Assembly (NCBI RefSeq): GCF_947487915.1
Contig: NZ_CANKYH010000004.1
Coordinates: 1 to 64,000 of the forward strand
Direction of reading: 5' to 3'
DNA: 64,000 nt
Source of the DNA: an uncultured Serinicoccus sp.
Lineage (GTDB): Bacteria; Actinomycetota; Actinomycetes; Actinomycetales; Dermatophilaceae
Below the pieces are notes generated by a model that had not been told where the DNA came from, made no database searches, and was given only the letters and a program-made list of their open reading frames with translations. This document shows positions 45,612-56,291 of the stretch, piece by piece. How positions within the stretch are numbered: position 1 is the first letter of the stretch; each line of letters begins with the position of its first letter. Both the position numbers and the translations under genes were made by a program.

Positions 45612-45923
45612 ATGGCGCTCGAGGAGACGACCGCGGGCCCGGCAGGTCCCGGGTACGTGAACAACAAGGACGCCCAGCTCAACCGGCTGCGCCGGATCGA
45701 GGGTCAGGTCCGCGGGCTGCAGCGGATGGTGGACGCCGACTCCTACTGCATCGACATCCTCACCCAGGTCTCCGCAGCCACGAAAGCGCTCGAGGCGGTG
45801 GCCCTCGGCTTGCTCGAGGACCACCTGCGCCACTGCCTCGCGCACGCGAGCAACGACCCGGCACAGCTGGACCAGAAGGTGACCGAGGCCTCCGCGGCCG
45901 TCGCCCGGCTCATCCGCTCCTGA
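45612..45923 (+). CDS. csoR: Copper-sensing repressor CsoR
   Basis: This 103-residue helical DNA-binding repressor leaves DNA when Cu(I) binds. All three copper ligands are in place: Cys46 (DADSYCIDIL), His71 and Cys75 (LLEDHLRHC), along with the DNA-contact block RLRRIEGQVRGLQR. ATG 45612 is preferred over GTG 45603 because of AAGGAGGT seven bases upstream. The next genes are copZ and copA, the classic order, and a CsoR-like palindrome lies before it. Confidence 0.93.
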   Translation: MALEETTAGPAGPGYVNNKDAQLNRLRRIEGQVRGLQRMVDADSYCIDILTQVSAATKALEAVALGLLEDHLRHCLAHASNDPAQLDQKVTEASAAVARLIRS

Positions 45924-45959
45924 TCAGACCCAACCCGCAACGACCGAGAGAAGAACCAC

Positions 45960-46295
45960 ATGGACACCGCAAGCACCCCCAGCACCCAGCTGCCGATGGC
46001 TCAGGCCGGCGGCTGCGCCTGCTGCGCAGCACCCGAGACCAGCCAGGCCACCACCACCGTCCAGGAGGACACGATGAACACCCAGACCTTCGCCGTCACC
46101 GGTATGACCTGTGGTCACTGCGCCAGCGCCGTGAGCACCGAGCTGCAGGGCCTGCCCGGCGTCACCGACGTCACCGTCGACCTGGTCGCCGGCGGCACGT
46201 CCACGGTCAGGGTCGCCAGCGACGCTCCGCTGGCTGAGGCCGACGTCACCGCAGCCCTCGACGAGGCCGGCGACTACCAGCTCGCCAGCAGCTGA
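45960..46295 (+). CDS. copZ: Copper chaperone CopZ-like
   Basis: This 111-residue protein has a C-terminal HMA domain with [11 protein letters not shown] (Cu(I)-binding CxxC) and the AVTGMTC and VDLVAGG strands. Translation from ATG 45960 adds about 38 residues with extra cysteines ([11 protein letters not shown]). Those are absent in standard CopZ, and ATG 46074 would give the standard length. It delivers Cu(I) from the cytosol to CopA, which follows after 35 bases. Confidence 0.88.
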   Translation: MDTASTPSTQLPMAQAGGCACCAAPETSQATTTVQEDTMNTQTFAVTGMTCGHCASAVSTELQGLPGVTDVTVDLVAGGTSTVRVASDAPLAEADVTAALDEAGDYQLASS

Positions 46296-46330
46296 GCACC
46301 CCTCCGGCGAACGGGCAGGAAGGGACAGGA

Positions 46331-48616
<2,286 letters not shown>

Positions 48617-48910
48617 ACTCCGCGCGGCGCAGGCGTCGGAGCCGCCGGGTGAGGGCGGTCCACGAAGGTCCTACGGCCCGCCACGGGCGGGGACGGTGAA
48701 CCGCCTCGAGGTTCGCCGTGTCGCCCGTGCAGTCGATCCTGCCCAGACGGTGGGCAGTTCCGCCGCGGACCTGAACGCCGCGGCGGACCCGGGCACCGGC
48801 AGATTCAACAGCCCTCTCTGCTTGGCCCCGACGACGTTGAGGACCTTCGGATCCGAGGACATGGACGCCGCTGACCCTGGGTCCGAGCAACCCCTCCCGC
48901 TCGAGCATCG

Positions 48911-49213
48911 ACCGGGTTCGCGCTGCTCACGTCGGCACTGACGTGGTTCACCCAGATCTACCCCTCGGCTCGCCAGGCGCGCCGGGTGCTCCCTGCAGCT
49001 CGAGGGCTTTGCCGTCACAGGCGGCGCCGAGGCACTCTGCGGGGTGTGCAGACAGCCGTCGCCGCTCGCGGGCTCGACACGCTCACGGCCGAGGGGTCAA
49101 GGTGCACATCGACCTTGCCCGGCACCGCGAAGGCCGTTTTCGGCGGCGGGTTCGCGGCCCTATCCCTCCCGCTGCTCCTTTCGCTCTACGGCTGCCCAAT
49201 GTCCCCGTGGAAC
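48911..49213 (+). pseudogene. Relic of two-TM potassium channel
   Basis: Fragments match the channel at 7832-8705: TGFALLTSALTWFTQIYP at 48911-48964 (there TGFALLTAALTWFTQIYP), then after a frame change LDTLTAEGVKVHIDLARHREG near 49072-49134 (there LDTLAAEVVTVGIDFAQHTEG) and FALRLPNVPVEL near 49178-49213. The pore and N-terminus are missing and several shifts are present. It lies before the second Csp gene, mirroring the channel-Csp order at 7832-9928. Confidence 0.7.
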
Positions 49214-49441
49214 TGCCAGGGCGGTGCGCAGCAGCGGCAGGCGACGGTTCGAAGCACTTGAGCACTTGGACACCTGGCCACCGGGCTGCGACGGTCCGGT
49301 GCAGGCTGGGGAGAGCTCGTGGGGGGTTCGCCGCGTCGCCGTCGAGCACGTCCACGGTTCACCGGGCTGAGCGGTCCGGAGGTCCCCCGGCGAGGGTGGC
49401 GCTGGCCGGGAACCGGCGCCCCGGCCGGGGCCGGGCTCACG

Positions 49442-49852
49442 TCAGGCGAGGTCGGCGAGCAGGTCGGCGCACGCGGTTTCGCACCGTCGGCAGGCGTCGG
49501 CGCACACCTGGCAGTGCTCGTGCATCTGCGCATGCTTCGCGCACTCCTCGGCGCAGGCCCGGCACGCCTCACGGCACGCCTCGAGCACCGCTCGGGTGGT
49601 CTCGACGTTGGCACCGGTCTGGCGGGACAGGACGTTGCCGGTGGCGGCGCAGACGTCGGCGCAGTCGAGGTTCTTGCGGATGCAGGTGATCAGCTCTGCC
49701 ACCATGTCCTCGGCAAGGCAGGCGTCTGCGCAGGCGGTACAGGTCTGGGCGCACTCGAAGCATGCCGCGATGCATTCCGCGAGCTTCTGCTTGTCCACCG
49801 TACCCAGGTCCTTGGGGTAGGTTTTCAGCATCGAGGTCACGTGGTGAGTCAT
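49442..49852 (-). CDS. csp3: Cytosolic copper storage protein (Csp3-like), second copy
   Basis: This 136-residue protein has 18 cysteines in the same positions as the protein at 9518-9928 and high identity. Its CIRKNLDCADVC and CAATGNVLSRQTG segments are unchanged and most differences are conservative. GGAGGAGCGACATC precedes ATG 49852. It has no signal peptide. Keeping two intact copies while neighbouring duplicates decayed suggests dosage matters. Confidence 0.88.
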   Translation of the reverse strand: MTHHVTSMLKTYPKDLGTVDKQKLAECIAACFECAQTCTACADACLAEDMVAELITCIRKNLDCADVCAATGNVLSRQTGANVETTRAVLEACREACRACAEECAKHAQMHEHCQVCADACRRCETACADLLADLA

Positions 49853-50125
49853 GATGTCGCTCCTCCTCTTTCCCGACTGCGTGAATGGTGCTTCTGTCGA
49901 GCTGGTGACGGCGGGGCCAGGCAAGCACCTACCGCGTCTGCACGGTAGGGAGCAGTCTTGTGCCCGCCACCGGTGGCGCCCCACCGTGGGCCCGAGAGGC
50001 CGTGGCGTCCCAGGTGCACCGCGGAGGCCGCAACCGCGCCGGTGCTGCGGAGCCCTGCACCGGCTGACGGTGAAGGCACCGCCAGCGGCGCAGGGCTCGA
50101 GACCACCCGGCGGCTGAGCGTACGG

Positions 50126-51010
50126 TCAGCCGAGGCGGCCGTACCAGACGTTGTTCGACAGCAGGGGGCCGTAGCGGACGTCGGTGCTGGGGTTGAGGGC
50201 TTCGTAGGTCATGCCGTTGCCGGCGTAGATGCCGACGTGGTACCAGTCGTTGTAGAAGACGAGGTCGCCGGGCTGGGGGTCGGACACGGGGGTGACGGCG
50301 GCCTTCTGCCCGGCGACCGTGCGGGGGATGTCGATGCCGGCCTGCTTGAACACCCACCAGGTGTAGGCGGAGCAGTCGAAGGCTTGGGGCGGGGTGCCGT
50401 AGAGCACGTAGGGGTAGCCGACGTAGCTCGCCGCGATGTCGAACAGCGAGCCACCTACGGGGGCCGGCGCGGCCTGCTGCACCGGCGCGGGAGCGGCGGC
50501 AGGCTCCGGCTGCGGTGCGGCGGCAGGCTCCGGCTGCGCAGCGGGTGCGGCCTGCTGCGGCTGGGGGTGGTCCGCGGGCTGCTCGGTAGGTGGCGCCGGC
50601 GCCTCCGCCTGTGGAGCGGCGACCTGCGCGGCCGGCGGAACGGGCGGGTGCTCGTGCTCGTCCTCGATTGTGGTGCCGGTGAAGGAGGAGTGTCCCAGCA
50701 GCGTCTCGACCGGTTCTGCGTGGTCGGGGGCGCTGCGGGCGATGCTGCGGTCGGCGGCCGGCTGGGCCCGCAGCTCTGCCAGGGACTGTCCGCCCAGCCG
50801 TTCCAGTGCTGGCTCGGGATCGCTGCGGGAAGGGTCGACGCGAAGGGGCGAGGGCTCGTCGGGTGAGGTGAGCTCCTCGGCGCTGGGCTGCTTCAGCGGC
50901 GACGCCGACGCGGCCGTGACGGTGCCGACGACGAGGCCGCCGACCATCAGGACGGCGGCGCCGGTACGGGGGAGCGTGCTGGGCGCACGGTGCTTGCCGG
51001 TGGACTTCAT
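50126..51010 (-). CDS. NlpC/P60 cell-wall hydrolase, intact
   Basis: This 294-residue exported C40 peptidase has a signal peptide (basic start KHRAP, hydrophobic AAVLMVGGLVVGTVTAASA), a long Pro/Ala/Glu/Gln-rich linker to residue 188, then the catalytic domain with Cys (FDCSAYTWW), His (YHVGIYAGN) and the NNVWYGRLG end. The catalytic domain differs from the 515-1339 copy at only a few positions. A 17-bp box lies 145 nt upstream in the forward orientation, suggesting wall remodelling belongs to the envelope stress response. Confidence 0.87.
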   Translation of the reverse strand: MKSTGKHRAPSTLPRTGAAVLMVGGLVVGTVTAASASPLKQPSAEELTSPDEPSPLRVDPSRSDPEPALERLGGQSLAELRAQPAADRSIARSAPDHAEPVETLLGHSSFTGTTIEDEHEHPPVPPAAQVAAPQAEAPAPPTEQPADHPQPQQAAPAAQPEPAAAPQPEPAAAPAPVQQAAPAPVGGSLFDIAASYVGYPYVLYGTPPQAFDCSAYTWWVFKQAGIDIPRTVAGQKAAVTPVSDPQPGDLVFYNDWYHVGIYAGNGMTYEALNPSTDVRYGPLLSNNVWYGRLG

Positions 51011-51154
51011 GAAACCTCCGGGTCGTGCAGGACGACCTGGTCAGGGACAGGGACAGGGACAGGGGTGTCCCGCTGCGTCCGCCGCGGGACACGGGTGCGG
51101 CGCGGGCAGCGGGTCCTACGCTCTGCGCTCGATCTTGGGGTCCGGGACTGGTTG

Positions 51155-51171
51155 TGTTGAGATTTGATGGA
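51155..51171 (-). promoter_or_regulatory. 17-bp tandem regulator box (copy 8)
   Basis: Minus strand reads TCCATC-AAATC-TCAACA, 145 nt before the NlpC/P60 start. It sits just after the sensor kinase gene end, so the kinase transcript runs into it. Confidence 0.62.
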
Positions 51172-51180
51172 GATGCGGGG

Positions 51181-52338
51181 TCAGGCGGTGGGGGTGTGGT
51201 CCTCGCCCCGCTGGTTCCGTGTGGCGGCCGGAAGGCTCACCCTGAAGGTGGCACCCTGCCCGGGCCCGTCGCTGGTCGCGGTGATGGATCCGCTGTGGGC
51301 GTCGACGAGGGCCTTGCTGATGGTCAGGCCGATGCCGGAGCCCGAGCGGTCGCGGTCGCGTGCGCTGTCGCCCCGGTAGAACCGTTCGAAGACGTGGGGC
51401 AGCTGGGCGGCGGGGATCCCTTCACCGTCGTCACGGACGGTGAGCACCACCTCGGGACTGTCGCGGCGGGCAGCCAGGTACACGGTGCCGCCGGCGGGTG
51501 TGTGCCGCAGGGCGTTGCTGAGCAGGTTGGTGAGCACCTGGCCGACCCGGGTGGGGTCGACCTCGACGAGGGCGTCCAGGGCGCGGGAGGTCTCCAGCTG
51601 CAGGTTCACGCCCTTGGCCGCGTAGGGCTCGCGCAGGGCGTCGGCCGCGGCGGAGAACAGCTCGGCCACCCGGACCGGCCGGCGGTCGAGGAGGAGGCGT
51701 CCTTCCTCCGCCCGGGACACCTCGTCGATGTCGTCGGCCAGCCGCGCCAGGCGGGCTGTCTGCTCGACCAGCACGGTCCTGGCCTCGGGTCCCAGGTTGA
51801 TGACCCCGTCGGTGAGGCCCTCGTGGTAGGCGGCGAGGGTCGCGATCGGGGTGCGCAGCTCGTGCGCGAGGTCGGACAGCAGTCGCCGGCGGGTGTCCTC
51901 GACGCCTTGCAGGCGGTCGGCCATCACGTTGAAGGTCGCGGCGAGCGTGTCGAGCTCGGTGCCGGAGCCGGCGATGGCCACCCTCGCGGCGTAGTGACCC
52001 CGGGCCAGCTCGCGGGCGGCGTGCGTCAGCTCGGTCAAGGGTCGACGCAGCAGCCGGGCGAGGAACCAGGTGACGACGCCGGCCGCCACGACGGAGATGA
52101 GCAGTCCCCAGGCCAGGGAGATCAGCGAGGCGTCCCGGTAGGCCAGCTCGATGTGGACCAGCTCGGGGGAGTCGGCGGGGTGACCGGTCTGCAGCAGGTG
52201 GTCGTGGAAGATCGGTGGCCCGACGACCGCCGCGACCAGGCCGACCGTCAGCGCGCCGGCGAGCAGCACGAGCGTCTGGCCGATGAGGAGCCGGGTCGCC
52301 AGTCCCTGGTGCAGGGCCGGTCGGCGGGGCCCGCTCAT
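51181..52338 (-). CDS. Two-component sensor histidine kinase
   Basis: This 385-residue kinase has two membrane helices (about 17-39 and 70-95) enclosing a short external loop that contains several histidines (FHDHLLQTGH, VH), a plausible metal-sensing patch. HAMP, HisKA (His159 in DLAHELRTPI), N-box NLLSNALRHTPAGG, DDGEGIP and GSGIGLTIS boxes are complete. ATG overlaps the regulator's stop (52335-52338). Its family resembles CusS/CopS-type envelope metal sensors. Confidence 0.88.
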   Translation of the reverse strand: MSGPRRPALHQGLATRLLIGQTLVLLAGALTVGLVAAVVGPPIFHDHLLQTGHPADSPELVHIELAYRDASLISLAWGLLISVVAAGVVTWFLARLLRRPLTELTHAARELARGHYAARVAIAGSGTELDTLAATFNVMADRLQGVEDTRRRLLSDLAHELRTPIATLAAYHEGLTDGVINLGPEARTVLVEQTARLARLADDIDEVSRAEEGRLLLDRRPVRVAELFSAAADALREPYAAKGVNLQLETSRALDALVEVDPTRVGQVLTNLLSNALRHTPAGGTVYLAARRDSPEVVLTVRDDGEGIPAAQLPHVFERFYRGDSARDRDRSGSGIGLTISKALVDAHSGSITATSDGPGQGATFRVSLPAATRNQRGEDHTPTA

Positions 52339-53057
52339 CCCTGGCCCATGCGGTAGCCGACCCCGCGCACGGTGGTGACGTAGCGGGCCGTCTCCGGGTC
52401 GTCGCCGATCTTGCGGCGCAGGTGCGCGATGTGACTGTCGACGAGGTGCTCGTCACCCACCCAGCCACCACCCCAGACCTCCTCGATGAGCTGGCGGCGG
52501 GAGAAGGCGGTGCGGGGGCGCGAGGCGAGCGTGATGAGCAGGTCCCGCTGGGTCGGTGTCAGATCTACTCGTTCGCCCGCCAGACGCACCTCGAGCGCGG
52601 CCGAGTCGATCTGCAGGTCGCCGAAAACCCAGACGGGTTCGTGGGAGTAGGCGCGGGCCGGTGAGCCCGTCCGCGGGCGGCGCAAGACCGCCTGCACGCG
52701 CGCAACCAGCTCCCGGACGCTGAACGGCTTGGTGATGTAGTCATCGGCGCCCACCGACAGGCCGATGAGCCGGTCGACCTCGTCGGTGCGGGCCGTGACG
52801 ACCACGATGTAACAGTCGGAGAACGTGCGGACCTGCCGGCACACCTCGATGCCGTCCAGCCCCGGCAGGCCGAGGTCGAGCACGACGACGTCGGGGCTGT
52901 GCTCGCGCACCGCGGCCAGCGCGTCCGGTCCGGTGTGGACCACGGTCGTCTCGTACCCGGCCTTGGACAGATAGGCCGCGACCATGCCGGCCAGGGCGCG
53001 CTCGTCCTCGACGACCAGGATCCGGGCGGCCGGTTCGGGGGGGCTTGCAGGTGCCAT
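52335..53057 (-). CDS. OmpR/PhoB-type response regulator
   Basis: This 240-residue regulator has a receiver domain with phospho-acceptor Asp61 (VVVLDLGLPG), Lys in ITKPFSVREL, and a C-terminal winged helix (VDLTPTQRDLLITLA, VDSHIAHLRRKIGDD, TVRGVGYRM). ATG 53057 with GGGAGG eight bases upstream is chosen over GTG 53075. Its upstream region contains the box at 53121. OmpR-type proteins bind tandem half-sites with one DNA turn spacing, as all 17-bp boxes show, so it is the prime candidate master regulator of the island. Confidence 0.9.
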   Translation of the reverse strand: MAPASPPEPAARILVVEDERALAGMVAAYLSKAGYETTVVHTGPDALAAVREHSPDVVVLDLGLPGLDGIEVCRQVRTFSDCYIVVVTARTDEVDRLIGLSVGADDYITKPFSVRELVARVQAVLRRPRTGSPARAYSHEPVWVFGDLQIDSAALEVRLAGERVDLTPTQRDLLITLASRPRTAFSRRQLIEEVWGGGWVGDEHLVDSHIAHLRRKIGDDPETARYVTTVRGVGYRMGQG

Positions 53058-53120
53058 GCCCGCATCCTCCCGCACCGGCCACCGGCCGCCGACGCCGCGG
53101 GGGCCCTGAGGGGCGAGAAC

Positions 53121-53137
53121 TTCACCAAACCTCCATC
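53121..53137 (+). promoter_or_regulatory. 17-bp tandem regulator box (copy 9)
   Basis: TTCACC-AAACC-TCCATC, between the divergent response regulator (64 nt from its start) and the SHOCT/oxidase operon (72 nt). It suggests autoregulation plus activation of the oxidase operon. Confidence 0.68.
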
Positions 53138-53208
53138 AACCGTGCGCCGCGCGCCAACCACCGAGGTCAAGACTGCTGGGTAGTGGCAACCGGAGGCAGG
53201 AGGTCGAC

Positions 53209-53436
53209 ATGCTGACGCACAGCATGGGCTGGGGCATGTGGTTCCTGATGGGTGTGAGCACGGTCGCTTTCTGGGCCCTCGTGCTCCTTGTCGTACGGGC
53301 GCTGCTGAACGTACCGCCGGCCGCCTCCCCGGACCCTGCCGGACCCGTCCTGCTGCTGCAGGAGCGCCTGGCCAGGGGAGAGCTCACCCCGGAGCAGTAC
53401 GAGCAGCACCGTCGCCTCGTGGTCGACGGCCGCTGA
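53209..53436 (+). CDS. Small SHOCT-domain membrane protein
   Basis: This 75-residue protein has one transmembrane helix (MWFLMGVSTVAFWALVLLVV) and a compact C-terminal SHOCT motif (LLQERLARGELTPEQYEQHRRLV). It is directly upstream of the second multicopper oxidase, as the 5047 gene is upstream of the first. Confidence 0.75.
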   Translation: MLTHSMGWGMWFLMGVSTVAFWALVLLVVRALLNVPPAASPDPAGPVLLLQERLARGELTPEQYEQHRRLVVDGR

Positions 53437-53464
53437 GACGTCCCGACCCTTCCTGGAAGGAACC

Positions 53465-54961
53465 ATGACCCGCCCCTCACGACGCCAGCTCATCATTGCC
53501 GGCCTTGGCCTGGGCGCCTCGGCGACCCTGGCCGCCTGCTCCGGGGGCGCCTCGGCGACCTCGCGCCCGGCCGCCGGTTTCGCGCTCCCCGAGCCCGTGG
53601 CCCCCACGGCCGGGCAGCCCGTGGTGAGCACCCGCCTGACAGCTGCTCCGGTCACCCTGGACCTGGGCGGCAGGACGGTGCAGACGTGGGCCTACGGGGA
53701 CACCGCCCCCGGCCCAACGTTGCGGGCGACGGCCGGGGACCTGCTGCGGGTCACCCTGGACAACCAGCTGCCCGCCGACACCACCGTCCACTGGCACGGT
53801 GTCCGGCTGCGGCCGCAGGCCGACGGCGTGCCCGGCCTGACGCAGGACCCGGTCGGGACGGGGAAGAGCTTCCTGTACGAGTTCACCGCGCCCGACCCGG
53901 GCACCTACTTCTTCCACCCCCACGTCGGCACCCAGCTCGACCGCGGCCTGTACGCGCCGCTGATCATCGACGACCCGGCCGAGCCCGGCGACTACGACCT
54001 GGAGTGGGTCGTGGTCCTGGACGACTGGATCGACGGCACCGGCACCACCCCCGAGGAGGTGCTGGAGCAGCTGGTCGCCGACGGCGCCTCCGGCACCGAC
54101 GGCACGGACCACGGGACGATGGCCGGCATGGACCACGGCTCGATGTCAGCAGGGCGGGGCGAGGCCCCCTGGGGCACCGACACCGGTGACGTGAGCTACC
54201 CCCACTACCTCATCAACGGCAAGCTGCCCGCCGACCCGCCGGTCCTGCAGGGCCGACCCGGGCAGCGGGTGAGGCTGCGCGTCATCAGCGCCGCGTCGGA
54301 CACCATCTTCGCGGTCGCCCTGGGCGGGCACCGCATGACCCTCACCCACACCGACGGCTGGCCGGTCAGGCCGGTGCAGACCGACGCCTTCTACATCGGC
54401 ATGGGGGAGCGCTACGACGCGGTGGTGACCCTGGAGTCGGGTGTCTTCCCGCTCGTGGCCCGCCCGGTGGGCAGGAGCACCGGCGGGCAGGGGTTGGCCG
54501 TGGTGCGCACCGCCACCGGTGCCGTGCCCGCGGCCGACGTGAGCCCGGGCGAGCTGGACGGGAAGGTCCTGGCCGGCTCGCAGCTCGAGCCGGACGACGC
54601 TGCCCGGCTGCCCGCCAAGGGTCCCGACGTGACGGCGGCGCTGACGCTCGGAGGGTCGATGGCGCCCTACCTCTGGACGATCAACGGCGCCCCGTACGGG
54701 CAGAACGAGCCGCTGCGGGTGGCGCCCGGGCAGCGCCTGCGGCTGAACGCGTCGAACATGACGATGATGCCGCACCCGCTGCACCTGCACGGGCACACCT
54801 TCGCCCTGCCCAACGGGCTGCGCAAGGACACCCTGCTCATGGCTCCCATGGAGTCCGTGGCGCTCGACCTCGACGCCGACAACCCAGGCGACTGGATGAT
54901 CCACTGCCACAACACCTACCACGCCGAGGCCGGGATGATGATCGACCTGAGGTACACATGA
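53465..54961 (+). CDS. Multicopper oxidase, Tat lipoprotein
   Basis: This 498-residue oxidase's signal has both a twin Arg (PSRRQLII) and a lipobox (LAAC, near residue 21), so it is expected to be exported folded and lipid-anchored. Ligand motifs: HWHGVRLRPQADG, YFFHPHVGT, HPLHLHGHTF and IHCHNTYHAEAGM. A His/Met patch DHGTMAGMDHGSM sits mid-protein. The sequence differs clearly from the oxidase at 5313. Possible Cu(I) oxidase or laccase-like enzyme. Its stop overlaps the next gene by four bases. Confidence 0.9.
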   Translation: MTRPSRRQLIIAGLGLGASATLAACSGGASATSRPAAGFALPEPVAPTAGQPVVSTRLTAAPVTLDLGGRTVQTWAYGDTAPGPTLRATAGDLLRVTLDNQLPADTTVHWHGVRLRPQADGVPGLTQDPVGTGKSFLYEFTAPDPGTYFFHPHVGTQLDRGLYAPLIIDDPAEPGDYDLEWVVVLDDWIDGTGTTPEEVLEQLVADGASGTDGTDHGTMAGMDHGSMSAGRGEAPWGTDTGDVSYPHYLINGKLPADPPVLQGRPGQRVRLRVISAASDTIFAVALGGHRMTLTHTDGWPVRPVQTDAFYIGMGERYDAVVTLESGVFPLVARPVGRSTGGQGLAVVRTATGAVPAADVSPGELDGKVLAGSQLEPDDAARLPAKGPDVTAALTLGGSMAPYLWTINGAPYGQNEPLRVAPGQRLRLNASNMTMMPHPLHLHGHTFALPNGLRKDTLLMAPMESVALDLDADNPGDWMIHCHNTYHAEAGMMIDLRYT

Positions 54962-55815
54962 GCACCCGCGAGTCGCGCCCGCACCGGGGTCTGGCGGCGG
55001 TGGCGGCCGCGGCCCTCGGCCTCGCTCTCGCGGGGTGCGCCCCGACGGCTGACAAAGGACCTTCGGACACAGAGGCGGGCATCGCGATCACCCACATCCA
55101 CGCCGCCGTCCGCGACCCGGGCAGCGGCGACCTGCTGCTCGCCACGCACCAGGGCCTCTTCCGTCAGGACGGCGCCGACCTGGTGGCCGTCGGCCCGGTC
55201 ATGGACCTGATGGGCTTCACCGTCGATGCCGACGGCACCTACTACGCCTCTGGCCACCCCGGCCTGCAGACGGACCTGCCCGAGCCGCTCGGGCTGATCA
55301 CCTCCCGAGACCGGGGCGTGAGCTGGACCGTGGCCTCCCGCGGTGGTGAGTCCGACTTCCACGCCCTGACCGCCTCCACCAGCACGGTGACCGGCTACGA
55401 CGGGACGTTGCGCACCTCCTCCGACCGGCGCACCTGGCAGGAACGCCCGATCGCCGCGCCGCCACGCGCGCTGGCCGCCTCCCCGGACGGGACGCTGCTG
55501 GCCACCACGGAGGCAGGGCTGCTGCGCAGCACCGACGACGGTGCCACCTGGAGCACGCTGACACCGCCGGAACCGGCGGTCCTGGTGGCCTGGGCCGACA
55601 CGAGCACCGTGGTGGCCCTGACCACCGGCGGCAGGATCGCCACGAGCACCGACGCGGGGCAGAGCTGGACCCTGGGAGCGACCGTGCTCGGCGAGGCCGG
55701 GGCGCTGTCCGCCGGCCGGACCAGCGACGGGGCCCTGGAGGTGATCGCCGTGGTCGGCGACACCGTGATCCGCACCCTGGACGAGGGCGCCACCACCGAG
55801 GTCCTCGTGGGGTGA
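54958..55815 (+). CDS. Beta-propeller (BNR-repeat) lipoprotein
   Basis: This 285-residue lipoprotein (lipobox LALAGC near residue 27) has repeats of the BNR/Asp-box type (TSRDRGVSWTVAS, RSTDDGATWSTL, TSTDAGQSWTLG) and HIHAAVRDPGSGDLLLATHQGLF, which give a propeller fold. Related proteins are often labelled F510_1955-type glycosylhydrolases and accompany copper oxidases, but no enzymatic role is shown. It is translated by overlap with the oxidase, suggesting they work together at the cell surface. Confidence 0.8.
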   Translation: MSTRESRPHRGLAAVAAAALGLALAGCAPTADKGPSDTEAGIAITHIHAAVRDPGSGDLLLATHQGLFRQDGADLVAVGPVMDLMGFTVDADGTYYASGHPGLQTDLPEPLGLITSRDRGVSWTVASRGGESDFHALTASTSTVTGYDGTLRTSSDRRTWQERPIAAPPRALAASPDGTLLATTEAGLLRSTDDGATWSTLTPPEPAVLVAWADTSTVVALTTGGRIATSTDAGQSWTLGATVLGEAGALSAGRTSDGALEVIAVVGDTVIRTLDEGATTEVLVG

Positions 55816-55843
55816 CCACGCGACATGACGAAGGAGCAGCACC

Positions 55844-56125
55844 ATGAGGCACCACGACCACCCCGACGCCGCATACCCGGCCTTATCCGGCCCCCAGGGC
55901 CCGCCCCCACCACTGCCGCTGTCCCCGACCGACCGTCCCCGCCAGCGGCACCAGCACGGCTGGCTGATGTGGCTCATGTGCCTGCCGATGCTCGCCCTGG
56001 TCGGGATCCTGCTCCTCACCGGCGCGGTGGGCGCCGGAGGCGTCCTCTACGCCCTGGCCTGCGTGGGGATGATGGCGGCCATGATGCTGTGGATGAACCA
56101 CGGAGGCGGGCCGAGGGACCGTTGA
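55844..56125 (+). CDS. Small His-containing membrane protein
   Basis: This 93-residue paralogue of the protein at 2049-2336 has a Pro/His-rich N-terminus (HHDHPDAAYP), then two helices with WLMWLMCLPMLALVG and YALACVGMMAAMMLWM. It follows the beta-propeller gene after 28 bases. Function unknown, probably copper-related from context. Confidence 0.75.
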   Translation: MRHHDHPDAAYPALSGPQGPPPPLPLSPTDRPRQRHQHGWLMWLMCLPMLALVGILLLTGAVGAGGVLYALACVGMMAAMMLWMNHGGGPRDR

Positions 56126-56169
56126 GCGGCTGCACGGCAGGCGCCACATTGCCTGTCCGATCGTGCACC

Positions 56170-56186
56170 GCCATCGAATCTCCACC
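56170..56186 (+). promoter_or_regulatory. 17-bp tandem regulator box (copy 10)
   Basis: GCCATC-GAATC-TCCACC, 105 nt before ATG 56292, with a CsoR-like operator 43 nt further on. Confidence 0.68.
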
Positions 56187-56229
56187 GTCCGACCACCGGA
56201 CGGACAGACGGACCGCTGTATCGTCGAGA

Positions 56230-56244
56230 TACCCCCCGAGGGTA
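56230..56244. promoter_or_regulatory. CsoR-like operator
   Basis: TACCC-CCCGA-GGGTA with flanking A and T extending the symmetry. It lies 47 nt before the cupredoxin-ATPase gene. It makes this the second promoter with both kinds of site. Confidence 0.68.
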
Positions 56245-56291
56245 TGGATGCCGGCGGGGGGCTGTAGGAGCCCGAGAGAGGAAGCACGATC

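Noticed and set aside
48640..48900. Minus-strand frame with DPKVLNVVGAKQRG
   Set aside because: It looked like part of a protein, but no continuous domain could be traced in any frame, and no family could be recognised.
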